Assembly: GCA_946478525.1 (NCBI GenBank)
Contig: CAMLCH010000019.1
Coordinates: forward strand, 1-42,579
Direction of reading: 5' to 3'
Source of the DNA: Snodgrassella alvi_G
GTDB taxonomy: Bacteria; Pseudomonadota; Gammaproteobacteria; Burkholderiales; Neisseriaceae
Length of the DNA stretch: 42,579 bases
Shown in pieces: positions 17,826-27,188 of the stretch (within the stretch, counting starts at the first letter, position 1; every line of letters begins with the position of its first letter). The notes under the pieces are model-generated. The model was not told the DNA's origin, made no database searches, and saw only the letters and a program-made list of their open reading frames with translations. The position numbers were made by a program, and so were the translations under genes.

Positions 17826-18026
17826 ATGAATGAGCAAGGTGCGGATATTAAACAACGATTACAACTTGCCGTAAAAAAAGGCAATAAACGCGAACAACAA
17901 AAATTATGGCATCAGTATAGTCAGCAGCAGGGGTTTTCTAACGAATGGATTATTGCTGCACGATTGGGAGAGCCAGCTTATACGGAAGAGCAGGTACATA
18001 TGGTTGCCTGTTTGTTTGGGCGCTAA
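17826..18026 (+). CDS. small hydrophilic protein, unknown function (66 aa)
   Basis: 66 residues, basic and Gln-rich in the first half (KQRLQLAVKKGNKREQQKLWHQYSQQQG), then WIIAARLGEPAYTEEQVHMVACLF. It is predicted helical and soluble, with no signal peptide and no recognised domain. GAGG at 17813-17816 is a good ribosome binding site, and it follows the araJ stop by 16 bases, so it is probably co-translated with the transporter. I do not recognise the family. Confidence 0.72.
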   Translation: MNEQGADIKQRLQLAVKKGNKREQQKLWHQYSQQQGFSNEWIIAARLGEPAYTEEQVHMVACLFGR

Positions 18027-18120
18027 GTTTACTAATGAGCTAAATTACGACCAAAGATACGACAATTTACCGCTATTAATAAAAACGATGACAAGATTTT
18101 TGAAATAAAGGTGGGAGATA

Positions 18121-18735
18121 ATGCGTAATTTAGCAGCAAATTTTTTCGGCAAATATAAAAAGGTTTTGTTTCTTTTTTTTATTATTTTTGCTGGGGTAGT
18201 TTTTGCAGCTGTTCAATATTTGAATCCAGCACTGGATCAAAATAAAATCGGCACAGTCGTTGATCAGTTTAACGGTGTTAATGTTTATTATAATGGTAAA
18301 ATTGGCAATGTTAGTGGACGGAATCTTAGTCAGGATGGATATAATTTAGGTCAGAAATATCAGTGTGTTGAATTTATTAAACGATACTATTATGAACGCT
18401 TCAATCATAAAATGCCGGATAGTTTTGGACATGCAAAAGATTTCTTCGACGCTTCTATTGCCGATGGTAAGATTAATCCAAAACGTAATCTACGGCAATT
18501 TCATAATGGTTCACCAACCAAGCCTCAGGTAGAGGATATTATTGTTTTAGGTCTATCAAGATACGGGCATGTTGCCATTATTAGTAAAGTTGGCAATAGT
18601 GAGATTGAAATTATCCAACAAAATCCAGGACCTACTACCAGCAGCCGTGTTACTTACCCTTTAAATTATCATAATGGATTATGGAAAATAAATAATTTTC
18701 GGGTTCTCGGCTACTTACGCTTACCTAGTAAATAA
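18121..18735 (+). CDS. membrane-anchored CHAP-domain amidase/peptidase
   Basis: 204 residues. The N-terminus has a basic start and one long hydrophobic segment (about 14-34), either a signal anchor or an uncleaved signal peptide, so the rest lies in the periplasm. The remainder is a CHAP (cysteine, histidine-dependent amidohydrolase/peptidase) fold: catalytic C82 in YQCVEFIKRYYY, H150 in RYGHVAIIS, and a polar third residue in EIIQQNPG (about N168). Such domains cut peptidoglycan cross-links or act as glutathionylspermidine amidases; the QCVEF and GHVAII motifs fit both. GGGAG just before ATG 18121 is the ribosome binding site. It is 94 bases after the small gene, possibly its own unit. Confidence 0.85.
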   Translation: MRNLAANFFGKYKKVLFLFFIIFAGVVFAAVQYLNPALDQNKIGTVVDQFNGVNVYYNGKIGNVSGRNLSQDGYNLGQKYQCVEFIKRYYYERFNHKMPDSFGHAKDFFDASIADGKINPKRNLRQFHNGSPTKPQVEDIIVLGLSRYGHVAIISKVGNSEIEIIQQNPGPTTSSRVTYPLNYHNGLWKINNFRVLGYLRLPSK

Positions 18736-18891
18736 TGCGTTACTGAATATTCACAACCAGATTTGAAAGCATGACTAATAGTTTGGCAAAATATAATATC
18801 TTCATATATTGCATTAAATTTCCATGAAAGATAATTATTCTGTTTTCAATGCCAACTATTTATTTTATATCAGTATTCGGCGATATATATA

Positions 18892-19482
18892 ATGACTGCT
18901 AATATTGAAACTCATCCATTAAGCCCTTTCATCCCCCAACAAGCCAGACTATTAATGCTGGGTTCATTTCCTCCGCCACAAAAACGCTGGAAAATGAATT
19001 TTTATTACCCCAATCTGCAAAATGATATGTGGCGAATTTTCGGACTGGTATTCTTTGGAGATAAATATTATTTTTTTCAGGATAAAGTTACTTTTAATCT
19101 AACATTAATAAAATCATTTCTCCAACAGCAAGGTATTGCGATTAGTGACACTTGCTACCAGATTCGACGTTTGCAAAACAACGCCTCAGATAAATTTTTG
19201 GAGCTGATAACACCAGTTAATTTGATAACTTTATTAACTAAAATGCCGGAATGCCAGTATATTATGACCACTGGTGATAAAGCTACCAGTATATTAATGC
19301 AACTAATGCCTGTCGGTACGGTTACACCAACCATTGGCCATTCAAGTACCGCGCTACTGCACGGTCGTCAGCTAATATTGAACCGACTGCCCTCTTCTTC
19401 TCGGGCTTATCCTCTTGCTCTGGAGCGTAAAGCGCAAATCTATCATGATTATTTTCAAACTATTGGCCTTATCCAAAAATAG
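18892..19482 (+). CDS. uracil-DNA-glycosylase superfamily protein
   Basis: 196 residues of the UDG-like fold, probably a DNA glycosylase acting on deaminated or mismatched bases. Motif 1 is LMLGSFPPPQKRW (21-33), the GSFP form seen in a subgroup annotated as uracil-DNA glycosylase family or G:T/U mismatch glycosylase. Then come NFYYPNLQNDMWRIFG (36-51), ISDTCYQIRRLQNNASD (84-100) and motif 2 LPSSSRAY (166-173), the usual place of the HPSP-like loop. No Fe-S cysteine cluster is present, unlike families 4 and 5. Start ATG at 18892; it stands alone. The exact base specificity is not predictable from this sequence. Confidence 0.82.
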   Translation: MTANIETHPLSPFIPQQARLLMLGSFPPPQKRWKMNFYYPNLQNDMWRIFGLVFFGDKYYFFQDKVTFNLTLIKSFLQQQGIAISDTCYQIRRLQNNASDKFLELITPVNLITLLTKMPECQYIMTTGDKATSILMQLMPVGTVTPTIGHSSTALLHGRQLILNRLPSSSRAYPLALERKAQIYHDYFQTIGLIQK

Positions 19483-20091
19483 ATACGTTTCCGCTAATGT
19501 CAGAATATTTTTCTGATTTTTTAGTGTGAAAGAATTTAATCAGATTTTGGAAAAATCTAATAAATGTCCGAAATCAGTATTATATGATCTATATCACTAT
19601 ATATAGCGATGTGAATAAAGATATTTGTATATGAACAATGTATGTTGGTATAGCCAATAACTCTGAATATTACATATCATTTATAAATAATTTGGGCAGT
19701 ATTGCCAAATTTTTCTTAATCAACAATAAGATAGTTTTGTGAGCATTGAAAAAAATAATAATCTTTACTTATTAACTGGCTTTAATCACAAAAATTATTT
19801 TTTAAAACAGCATTTTGATGGTTAATAGATCATCAGTAATTTGTGTATCTGATGGAATAATCTGATTTAAATTTCATATAATCCAACTTTAGCTTGATTA
19901 AATTAATAATGAACCTTAGTCACTATGCTCAATATTACATCAAATGGTTCTCTGCTTTTCTGGGCACAATCAGGTAGAATACATCACTCTAAATAATAAA
20001 AAATTAACCATTCACCATTATTTTATTTGCTTCCTGATGATCTGAAACTTCGTTTTATGTCTTTATAATAGGATTTGATAAAGGGTGTTTT
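19483..20091. other. intergenic stretch with probable promoter of the TSUP gene
   Basis: About 600 AT-rich bases without a supported gene. Near its right end a TATAAT (20064-20069) followed by AAAGGGTG at 20080-20087 forms a plausible -10 and ribosome binding site for the downstream transporter; the -35 match is weak. A partly symmetrical ATCACTATATATAGCGAT lies at about 19593-19610, of unknown meaning. Confidence 0.4.
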
Positions 20092-20898
20092 ATGATTGCT
20101 GAATTCGTTATTCTACTGGGTATAGGAAGTATAGCCGGGTTATTGGCCGGTATGTTTGGTATTGGCGGTGGCACCATCATCGTTCCGGCGCTGATTGTAA
20201 CGCTAAATTTTTTCGGACATGGTGGCACATGGACTACTCATATTGCAGTGGCGACATCTTTGGCCACCATAATCGCTACCAGTTTATCTTCCAGTTGGGT
20301 ACAAAATAAAAATCATAATATTGACTGGTCAATACTAAAAAGAATGGTGCTGGGTTGCCTGATCGGTACGATAGGTGGTTCGTATATGACACCATATATT
20401 CCGGGTATCTGGCTACGCTGGATATTCATTCTTTTTCTTATTTATACGGGCTGTAAATTTACTTTTAAAAGCAGTTCAGTAGCTGGCAAACAACTTCCTA
20501 CCGTGAACCCTTTAAATAATTCGATTTATATAATTATTGGTACATTGATAGGTGTGTTTGCTGCATTAGTGGGTGTTGGTGGCGGTGCTTTGGTGGTTCC
20601 GTTCCTGAAAAAATGTGGTATTGATATGCGAAAAGCAATCGGCACTTCAGCTGCTTTTACGGTGCCAGTCGCTATTGGCAGTACCATAGGTTATGTTATT
20701 GCCGGCTGGAATATCACACAACTTCCGCAATATTGTCTTGGATTTGTTTATTTACCCGCGGTATTTTCGATCATGCTGACAAGCATGCCAATGGCTAAAG
20801 TGGGTGTACAAATCGCGCAAAAATTACCCGTCAATAAACTAATTAAATTTTTTGGAATATTTTTATTATTAATGGCAATAAAATTATTGTTTTCATAA
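20092..20898 (+). CDS. TauE/SafE (TSUP) family sulfite/organosulfonate exporter
   Basis: 268-residue inner-membrane protein with about eight hydrophobic segments in two repeated halves. The glycine-rich repeats typical of TSUP/DUF81 are visible: GLLAGMFGIGGGTIIVPAL near the start and GVFAALVGVGGGALVVPFL in the middle. The family moves sulfite, sulfoacetate, taurine products or related anions, and many members are unassigned. A strong ribosome binding site (AAAGGGTG) precedes ATG 20092. The neighbours give no clue to substrate, and no sulfur-metabolism genes are adjacent. Confidence 0.9.
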   Translation: MIAEFVILLGIGSIAGLLAGMFGIGGGTIIVPALIVTLNFFGHGGTWTTHIAVATSLATIIATSLSSSWVQNKNHNIDWSILKRMVLGCLIGTIGGSYMTPYIPGIWLRWIFILFLIYTGCKFTFKSSSVAGKQLPTVNPLNNSIYIIIGTLIGVFAALVGVGGGALVVPFLKKCGIDMRKAIGTSAAFTVPVAIGSTIGYVIAGWNITQLPQYCLGFVYLPAVFSIMLTSMPMAKVGVQIAQKLPVNKLIKFFGIFLLLMAIKLLFS

Positions 20899-21370
20899 CA
20901 CAAAGTAAGTGGATAATTAATCGGTATGTATTAAATGATATTGAAATAAAATTGTTTAGTTATAAATTTTTTTGTTAAGCAGATTACTAATTGTTACTGA
21001 TTACAGCCTGTTCAGTCCACTTACTTATCCGGTCTGATGGCTGACTATTTATCGCATCGAACCTGACCGTTATCCTTAATTCAGGCAGAATAATCTGATC
21101 TATGCTTTAGCAAAATTTATCATGTCGATTTAATTTCATCCATTTTCAAATTCAGCTAAATATAAAAATTATTACTATAATTCGCTGTGCTGATTAATTA
21201 ATAATGTATCTATCGCATCCACGCGCACCATAACTGCCGTTAGTATAGGCCATTTTTTATTATTAGCAGAGCAAATAATCGGTATTGCAATTTATCGTTT
21301 AGTAATCTGTAATATTATTATTAAAATCACTTAACTTTGATGAGGTTACCGTTATCACCTTAATTTTAGA
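20899..21370. other. intergenic between convergent genes
   Basis: About 470 bases between the TSUP gene (plus) and the acyltransferase gene (minus). No gene is supported and no terminator with a clear T-run was found for either gene. Confidence 0.4.
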
Positions 21371-22273
21371 CTATTCATCATCTTCTTCATCCTCGCGTTG
21401 ATAGAAAGAAGCCTCGCCTTTAGGTCGAGTTTTGAAACGTTTGTGTAACCAGTAATACTGTGCAGGTTGTTCACATACTCTGGCCTGAATGAAATCATTC
21501 ATACGCTGTGTATCGGCCACTACATCGTCACTGGGAAATTGTTCCCATGACGGATAAAACCGTAGGGTAACTGTTCCATCAGCTTCGCGGGTAGGAATAG
21601 CCGGAATGACTTTAGCTTTGGTCAAAGCAGCAATTCTGCTCAAACCAGTAATAGTTGCAGTGGGTATATCAAAAAAATTGACAAAAATCGACTCGCGCCG
21701 TCCAAAATCCTGATCCGGTAAATACAAAAAGGGGGCATTGCTGGTTTTAATTCTTTTAATAATGGCACGCAGCCCCTCTGTTCGTCCGATCAGAAATACA
21801 TTGTTATAACGGTGACGACCTTCAAGGATTTGTTCATCCAGTTGTTTATTTTTTTGGTGGGAATAAACACTGATCAGGGGTACATCCTGATTAAGTGCAT
21901 ATACAGCCGCCTCAAACGCAGTAAAGTGCGGATACAATAAAATTACTTTTTCACCGGCAGATAATGCTTCATCCAGATAGTGTTTATCCTGATAACGCAC
22001 CATGTTTTTGAGCCTTTTGGCATCACCATACCAATACAGACCATATTCCAGTAACAACATGGCCATATGATAGAAATGTTCACGCAAAACTTTGCGCCGT
22101 TGCTGCTCAGTCCAGTCAGGGAAGCAGTGACGCAAATTAATCAGACCGATACGACGTCGCGGAGCTACTGCATAGTAGCTAAGCCAGCCGATACATTTGG
22201 CCAGAGCGTGAATGACACGTAAGGGCAGTAATTGCACTAAATATAAAAAAATAAATCCCAGCTTCATCAACAT
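21371..22273 (-). CDS. lpxL1: lipid A late acyltransferase, LpxL1 type
   Basis: About 300 residues; transfers a secondary fatty acid to Kdo2-lipid A at the inner face of the inner membrane. Near-complete agreement with the meningococcal LpxL1 pattern: PRRRIGLINLRHCFPDW, LLEYGLYWYGDAKRLK, KVILLYPHFTAFE (the HX4E/D catalytic motif), SVYSHQKNKQLDEQILEGR, FLYLPDQDFGRRES, TGLSRIAALTKAKVIPAIPTREAD and YYWLHKRFKTRPKGE. The frame opens at a TTG (22282), but ATG at 22273 or 22267 is more likely; 22273 has GGAT 10 bases upstream, while 22267 aligns best with the Neisseria protein. The acidic tail EDEEDDE is unusual. It is a monocistronic unit. Confidence 0.93.
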   Translation of the reverse strand: MLMKLGFIFLYLVQLLPLRVIHALAKCIGWLSYYAVAPRRRIGLINLRHCFPDWTEQQRRKVLREHFYHMAMLLLEYGLYWYGDAKRLKNMVRYQDKHYLDEALSAGEKVILLYPHFTAFEAAVYALNQDVPLISVYSHQKNKQLDEQILEGRHRYNNVFLIGRTEGLRAIIKRIKTSNAPFLYLPDQDFGRRESIFVNFFDIPTATITGLSRIAALTKAKVIPAIPTREADGTVTLRFYPSWEQFPSDDVVADTQRMNDFIQARVCEQPAQYYWLHKRFKTRPKGEASFYQREDEEDDE

Positions 22274-22699
22274 GAATAGCAATATCCAATCTAATTTTGC
22301 TTAATCTGTAATAAATTCAGCTATTGTACACAATGGTAGTAATGTTTACATTCGAGTATGTATATAAATGGGTGCATTTATCAATAATTTAAACCCGAAG
22401 AGGCATTTAAGCATTGTAATGACTACTTATTCTGCGCTAATAACTTTGCAAAATTAATTATGATAATCATTTTAAAGCATATTAGCGTGTTGATTTGCCT
22501 CTCTACCGATACTATTAAGCTGTAAATTCTGAATAACAATAACATCAGATAATAAGTACTCAATTGATTTTTATTCTGTGTTATTGGCTTCATGCAAAGC
22601 ACTTAGTTTTTGCTTGCTCTGGTCTTGAATCTCATTAAAGATTAATCGATAGTAAATAGTCGCTTGCCCTGGATCTTGACTTTTTTGATGTTAAACACA
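22274..22699. other. intergenic between acyltransferase and efflux operon
   Basis: About 430 bases. On the minus strand a 35-40 codon stop-bounded frame at about 22569-22672 (SQDPGQATIYYRL...EANNTE) looks coding-like but has no start or ribosome binding site and may be a gene remnant. Nothing else is recognised. Confidence 0.35.
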
Positions 22700-22729
22700 T
22701 AAAAAAACGGTCTGTTACGATCAGACCGT
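22700..22729 (-). terminator. terminator of the emr operon
   Basis: Stem ACGGTCTG/CAGACCGT (22707-22714 with 22722-22729), 7-base loop, followed on the minus strand by TTTTTTTATG. It starts 12 bases after the emrB stop. Confidence 0.92.
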
Positions 22730-22740
22730 CTTTATTTACC

Positions 22741-24273
22741 CTAATGAGCACCACCACCGCCTCCGCCACTACCGAATGGCGGTTTAGCAAACCAGACCAG
22801 TACAATCAGTGCCAAAAAGATCATGCCATATAACCAAAATAAATCATTGGCACCCATAATATGCGATTGCTGTCCGATAGTTTGCTCAAGTGCTCCTAAC
22901 GGCTGCACCCCACTCATCCCCAAATGATTCATACCCTGTACTGATTCGTGCAACGCACCGTTATAAGGATGAATATTTTCTACCAACTGAGTGTGATGCA
23001 GGGCTTCGCGTTTATCCCATAATACATTGACCATAGATGTACCGATACCACCAGCCAGAATACGAACGAAGTTGGAAATACTGGACGCATTAGCAATCTG
23101 GGAACCAGACATATTAGACAATGTGATCTGTGTTAATGGCATAAAGAACATAGACATACCGATACCCTGAACAAATTGTGGCCAGAATACATCCATAAAA
23201 CTCATTTGCGCATTAAAGTTAGTTCGCCAGAAGAAACACATAGCATAGACAGTGAAGCTAATGGTAACTAATACTCTCATATCCAGACGGTTACCAAACT
23301 TACCAATTAATGGCGAAAGCAAAACCGGAAAAAATCCAATCGGAGCAGTAGCCAGACCTGCCCAAGTAGCTGTATAACCCAGTTGCATCTGTAGCAACAT
23401 CGGTAACAACACAATAGCACCCATATAGGTCATGTAAGCCGTACTGAGGGTCACAACGCCAACAGTAAAATTACGATCTTTGAATAAGCGTAAATCTACG
23501 ATTGGATACTTCGCATACCATTCCCAGATAACAAAATAACCCAGACAAACAATGGCGATAACAGCTAAAGTAATGATTTCATTGGAAGAAAACCAATCCA
23601 GCTCATGTCCCCGATCCAGCATCATCTGCAAAGCGCCTACACCAACAACCATCAATGATAAGCCCATACGGTCAATTGGCTGGGATACGGTTTCGGTTTC
23701 ACGATTTTTCAGCATTTGCCAGGATATACCAGCGGCCAGTAAACCAATAGGTACATTGATAAAAAATATCCAGCCCCAATGCCAGTTATCACTGATAATA
23801 CCACCGAGAATAGGACCAAAAATCGGCGCAACAATAACAACCATTGACCACATGGCTAAGGCCATTGAACGCTTTTCTGGCGGATACGCAGCCATTAGCA
23901 AACTTTGTGACAATGGGATCATTGGTCCGGCCACGGCGCCCTGTAAAACCCGGAAAAACACCAGTAAAGCCAGACTAGAAGCAATACCACATAGAAAAGA
24001 AGCGATAACAAAAGATATCGTTGCAATTACAAATACTTTAACTTCACCAAACCGGCGCGCTAACCAGCCAGTTAAAGGTACCGAAATGGCATTGGCAACA
24101 GCAAAAGCTGTAATAACCCATGTACCCTGACTGTTAGCTGCGCCCAGATTACCAGTAATAGTCGGTAATGCTACATTGGCAATAGTGGAATCCAGCACCT
24201 GCATAAATACTGCCAGTGACAATGCCACGGTAATAAGAGCAAGAGCAGGACCTTTTAATGGAGGATGCGTCAT
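22741..24273 (-). CDS. emrB: EmrB-type MFS multidrug efflux pump (DHA2)
   Basis: 510-residue, 14-helix proton-driven exporter of the DHA2 family, the inner-membrane engine of a tripartite pump. Signatures are LDSTIANVALPTI (motif D1), LTGWLARRFGEVKVF (motif A), RVLQGAVAGPMIPLSQSLL (motif B) and APIFGPILGGIISDNWHWGWIFFINVPIG (motif C). Close to E. coli EmrB and neisserial FarB, which export uncouplers, hydrophobic drugs or long-chain fatty acids. The C-terminus is an odd glycine run (GSGGGGGGAH) of unknown role. Last gene of the operon, 201 bases downstream of emrA and followed by a strong terminator. Confidence 0.96.
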   Translation of the reverse strand: MTHPPLKGPALALITVALSLAVFMQVLDSTIANVALPTITGNLGAANSQGTWVITAFAVANAISVPLTGWLARRFGEVKVFVIATISFVIASFLCGIASSLALLVFFRVLQGAVAGPMIPLSQSLLMAAYPPEKRSMALAMWSMVVIVAPIFGPILGGIISDNWHWGWIFFINVPIGLLAAGISWQMLKNRETETVSQPIDRMGLSLMVVGVGALQMMLDRGHELDWFSSNEIITLAVIAIVCLGYFVIWEWYAKYPIVDLRLFKDRNFTVGVVTLSTAYMTYMGAIVLLPMLLQMQLGYTATWAGLATAPIGFFPVLLSPLIGKFGNRLDMRVLVTISFTVYAMCFFWRTNFNAQMSFMDVFWPQFVQGIGMSMFFMPLTQITLSNMSGSQIANASSISNFVRILAGGIGTSMVNVLWDKREALHHTQLVENIHPYNGALHESVQGMNHLGMSGVQPLGALEQTIGQQSHIMGANDLFWLYGMIFLALIVLVWFAKPPFGSGGGGGGAH

Positions 24274-24474
24274 TCAAACCAGCCTTAGGGCAGAGTCAAC
24301 ATCTGTTCTGCAAACGGTACTAATTGGAAAAATTAACCATTATGAGAAGTACCAACTTGATATTGACGCTGCATCACTATTAAACAAGGCCAAACCACCA
24401 TCAGTGCAGCCTATCCGATAAATTGTAATATTCATCGGCACTGTTCACTGTAACTGGGTTTGGCCAGAACAAAT

Positions 24475-25677
24475 CTAAGATGCGTGTTGAGCAAATATTT
24501 GCTCGATTAATTCATTTATCGGTGTCCAGTCGATAGCATTCATTTTATCTTCACTGGCAACGCTGTTAACTGCAGTCAAATCCTGACCATTCTGATCACG
24601 AGTATTCACTTCAACATCCATAGACAAGCCAACACGTAATGGATGTGCAGCTAACTCTTTCGGATCTAAGGTAATGCGTACAGGCACACGTTGCACCACT
24701 TTAATCCAGTTACCGGTGGCATTCTGGGCCGGAAGCAATGAAAATGCTGCGCCAGTACCTGCGGACAAACCTGCAACTTTGCCATGGTAAGTGACCTTAC
24801 TGCCATAGACATCGGCAGTAATTTTAACGGGCTGGCCAATACGAATTTTCGCCAGCTGACTTTCTTTAAAGTTGGCATCTACCCATACATTACTCAACGG
24901 AACAACTGCCATTAATGGTGCACCAGTAGCTACTTTTTGTCCTACCTGTACATTACGTTTGGCAATTTGCCCATCTACTGGGGCCTTAATTTTAGTACGC
25001 TGCAAATCGAGCCATGCACTCTTCAGATGGCTCACAGCAGTCATCACAGATGGCTGTTCACGCAAAGGCACATTATTACCAATTACCGCTAATGCGGCAT
25101 GTTCCTGTCCCTGAATAGCTTTCAGATTAGCCTGAGCTTCGGCCACAGCATCACGGGCATGATTTAATTCTTCCGCAGAAATGGCATCAGTACCAGCCAG
25201 ACTTTCACGTCGTTTTAAATCTGCTTGTAACCGTTTTAGCTGCGCTTGTTGCGCCACAACTTGTGCTCTGGCCTGAGCCGATTGCGCTGTTTGTTGTTTA
25301 TTTTGCCGAATCGCATTAATCAGTTCATTATGCGCCCGTTCAAACGCCAACTGCATATCACTGTCTTCAAGTGCTACCAATACCTGGCCGGCTTTGACAG
25401 TCTGAGTATCATCTACACTAACGGTTTGTACCGTACCGGTTATTTGCGGGGTAATCTGTACCAGATGACCATTCACATAAGCGTCATCTGTTGATTCCTC
25501 ATGCAGCCAAACAAAAAAATACATCAGCAAAAATGCTAAAGCAATAATCAGAAAAACCATAGTCAGACCAATCAGCTTGCGCTTACGACCTGCTGGTATG
25601 CGCTGCTCAGTCATGTGTGTTGTTGCCGGTGCTTCCTGTACCGCTTCAACATTTGGTGTTTGCTCTTGTTCACTCAT
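24475..25677 (-). CDS. emrA: EmrA-type membrane fusion protein
   Basis: 400-residue periplasmic adaptor (HlyD family) linking EmrB to the outer-membrane channel. A short cytoplasmic N-terminus is followed by one transmembrane segment (about 36-55) and STDDAYVNGHLVQITPQITGTV, the start of the beta-barrel and lipoyl region. A long alpha-hairpin (about 115-190, rich in Gln, Ala and Arg) follows, then the second lipoyl half (APVDGQIAKRNVQVGQKVATGAPLMAVVP) and the barrel domain. GTGAAFSLLPAQNATGNWIKVVQRVPVRI is characteristic of EmrA/FarA. ATG at 25677; it lies 45 bases after the outer-membrane gene. The 201-base gap to emrB is longer than the other gaps and holds no gene. Confidence 0.96.
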   Translation of the reverse strand: MSEQEQTPNVEAVQEAPATTHMTEQRIPAGRKRKLIGLTMVFLIIALAFLLMYFFVWLHEESTDDAYVNGHLVQITPQITGTVQTVSVDDTQTVKAGQVLVALEDSDMQLAFERAHNELINAIRQNKQQTAQSAQARAQVVAQQAQLKRLQADLKRRESLAGTDAISAEELNHARDAVAEAQANLKAIQGQEHAALAVIGNNVPLREQPSVMTAVSHLKSAWLDLQRTKIKAPVDGQIAKRNVQVGQKVATGAPLMAVVPLSNVWVDANFKESQLAKIRIGQPVKITADVYGSKVTYHGKVAGLSAGTGAAFSLLPAQNATGNWIKVVQRVPVRITLDPKELAAHPLRVGLSMDVEVNTRDQNGQDLTAVNSVASEDKMNAIDWTPINELIEQIFAQHAS

Positions 25678-25722
25678 ACGTAAATAGCTCAGTTAAATCG
25701 AAAAAATAAAAAAATAGATTAA

Positions 25723-27171
25723 TTATTGTGTCATTTGTTCTTCAGCATTATGAAAACCACCGCCAAGAGCTGCATGCAAGCTGTTCCAGCTTTGTTGCTG
25801 CCATGCTGCCGTTTTAATAAAGTCTGCATATGCACTCAAAGCAATATCTTCACGCTGTAAACGGGTAAGTGCATTATCCAGTCCGGCACTCTGACGGCGA
25901 CCACTTGCTAGCGCATTTTTCTGGGCAATTTGCCATGCTTGCCGCTGTAACGGTACCGCAGTAACACTTTGCTGGTAATCGCTCATTGCATCAGCTGCTT
26001 GCTGCAATGCGGTTAAAACTGTTTTATCGTATTGCGCTACCTGTTCATTGTAAGCAGAGCGTTTACCTGATAAAGCGGCCTGAAGGCTGCCCGAAGTAAA
26101 GATAGGCAGATTAATAGCCGGGATAATACCCACCATTCTTGAAGATGAATGCAATAAATCAAAAGCATCAACATGCGCTAAACCAGCCAATCCCTTGATT
26201 TCAATATTCGGATAAAACGCAGCTTCTGCGGATTTAATCCCAAAATACTTCGAACGTAATAGCGCGCGCTGTGCAGCAATATCAGGTCGATTAGCCAGAA
26301 TATCTGCCCGTAAACCGGCCACAGCAATTACCGGCGTGCGACCGAAATTAGGAGAATTTATGCCAGATAATTGATCTGGTGACTGTCCGCTTAGAATAGC
26401 CAGACTATTGCGCGTACGTAACATTTCAGCCTGAGTTTGACGCAAAGCACTTTGTAAACCCAATACAGTCTGCGTAATGGCATATTCATCGCTTGCTGGT
26501 TGTAAACCTGCACGAATGCGTTTTAACACCAGTTGTTGTAGCTGCTCATTAATAGCGATTCTTTGTCTGAGAATCTCAGTTTGTTCATGCAATGATTGCC
26601 ATTGAGTATATTGTGCAACGATGCTCTGGCTAAGCAACAAACGAGCCTGTTCTTGTTGATACATCGCCGCAGTTCGCATTCCTAGAGCAGACTTAACCAG
26701 ATTACTTTGTCTTCCCCAGAAATCAAAAGTATAACTGACCGCAACAGCGGCCATTTCATTACTGAAAATATGGTTAGGATTATCGCCATCACGATCAGAT
26801 TTAGGCTTGGGACTCAGATGCGCAGCCACACCATTGGCTTGTAACCCAACCTGCACACCGGCAGCACCTTTAGCTCCACGCCATTGTGCTTCTGCTTCAG
26901 CAATCCGAGCTGCAGCAATTTTAATATCCGGCGAATTAGCTAAGCCTTTACTTACTAAATCATTTAATAAAGGCTGATTCAATTCCTGCCACCAGCCCTG
27001 TTTAACCTGAGCCGAGCGTCCAGCCGGTAATTGCAGTTCAGCTGCATCACGGTTTTTTTCTAAGGCGGGTTGCTGACCAAAATTAGCACATGCCGATAAA
27101 AATAATAAAGTTAACGGACTGATAATCCAACCAAGTTTACGTAATCTTTGCCCGGATACTGATTTTTTCAT
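25723..27171 (-). CDS. outer-membrane efflux lipoprotein, TolC/NodT (OprM) family
   Basis: 482-residue outer-membrane channel of the pump. The frame extends to 27237, but the true start is ATG at 27171: this gives a signal peptide with lipobox LSAC (lipidated C28) and places GAGA just upstream. The mature part has two outer-membrane-efflux repeats: the first about 45-240 (GWWQELNQPLLNDLVSKGLANSPDI, ARIAEAEAQWRGAKG, SYTFDFWGRQ) and the second about 260-480 (LRADILANRPDIAAQRAL, LAGLAHVDAFDLL, LQQAADAMSDYQ). E. coli emrAB and neisserial farAB rely on an unlinked TolC or MtrE, so a dedicated channel inside the operon is notable. It begins 17 bases after the regulator stop. Confidence 0.94.
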   Translation of the reverse strand: MKKSVSGQRLRKLGWIISPLTLLFLSACANFGQQPALEKNRDAAELQLPAGRSAQVKQGWWQELNQPLLNDLVSKGLANSPDIKIAAARIAEAEAQWRGAKGAAGVQVGLQANGVAAHLSPKPKSDRDGDNPNHIFSNEMAAVAVSYTFDFWGRQSNLVKSALGMRTAAMYQQEQARLLLSQSIVAQYTQWQSLHEQTEILRQRIAINEQLQQLVLKRIRAGLQPASDEYAITQTVLGLQSALRQTQAEMLRTRNSLAILSGQSPDQLSGINSPNFGRTPVIAVAGLRADILANRPDIAAQRALLRSKYFGIKSAEAAFYPNIEIKGLAGLAHVDAFDLLHSSSRMVGIIPAINLPIFTSGSLQAALSGKRSAYNEQVAQYDKTVLTALQQAADAMSDYQQSVTAVPLQRQAWQIAQKNALASGRRQSAGLDNALTRLQREDIALSAYADFIKTAAWQQQSWNSLHAALGGGFHNAEEQMTQ

Positions 27172-27188
27172 GTAATTCTCAATAAAAA

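Noticed and set aside
22569..22672. Coding-like minus-strand stretch SQDPGQATIYYRL...EANNTE
   Set aside because: No start codon or ribosome binding site, bounded by stops and under 40 codons. Possibly a remnant but not supportable as a gene.
23552..24130. 192-codon plus-strand frame opposite emrB
   Set aside because: Antisense shadow of emrB; its length reflects the codon structure of the real gene.
26079..26095. GGCTGCCCGAA, resembling a neisserial DNA uptake sequence dialect
   Set aside because: A single imperfect copy inside the outer-membrane channel gene. I saw no repeated uptake-type 10-12-mer in the window, including in the terminator stems where such sequences often sit.
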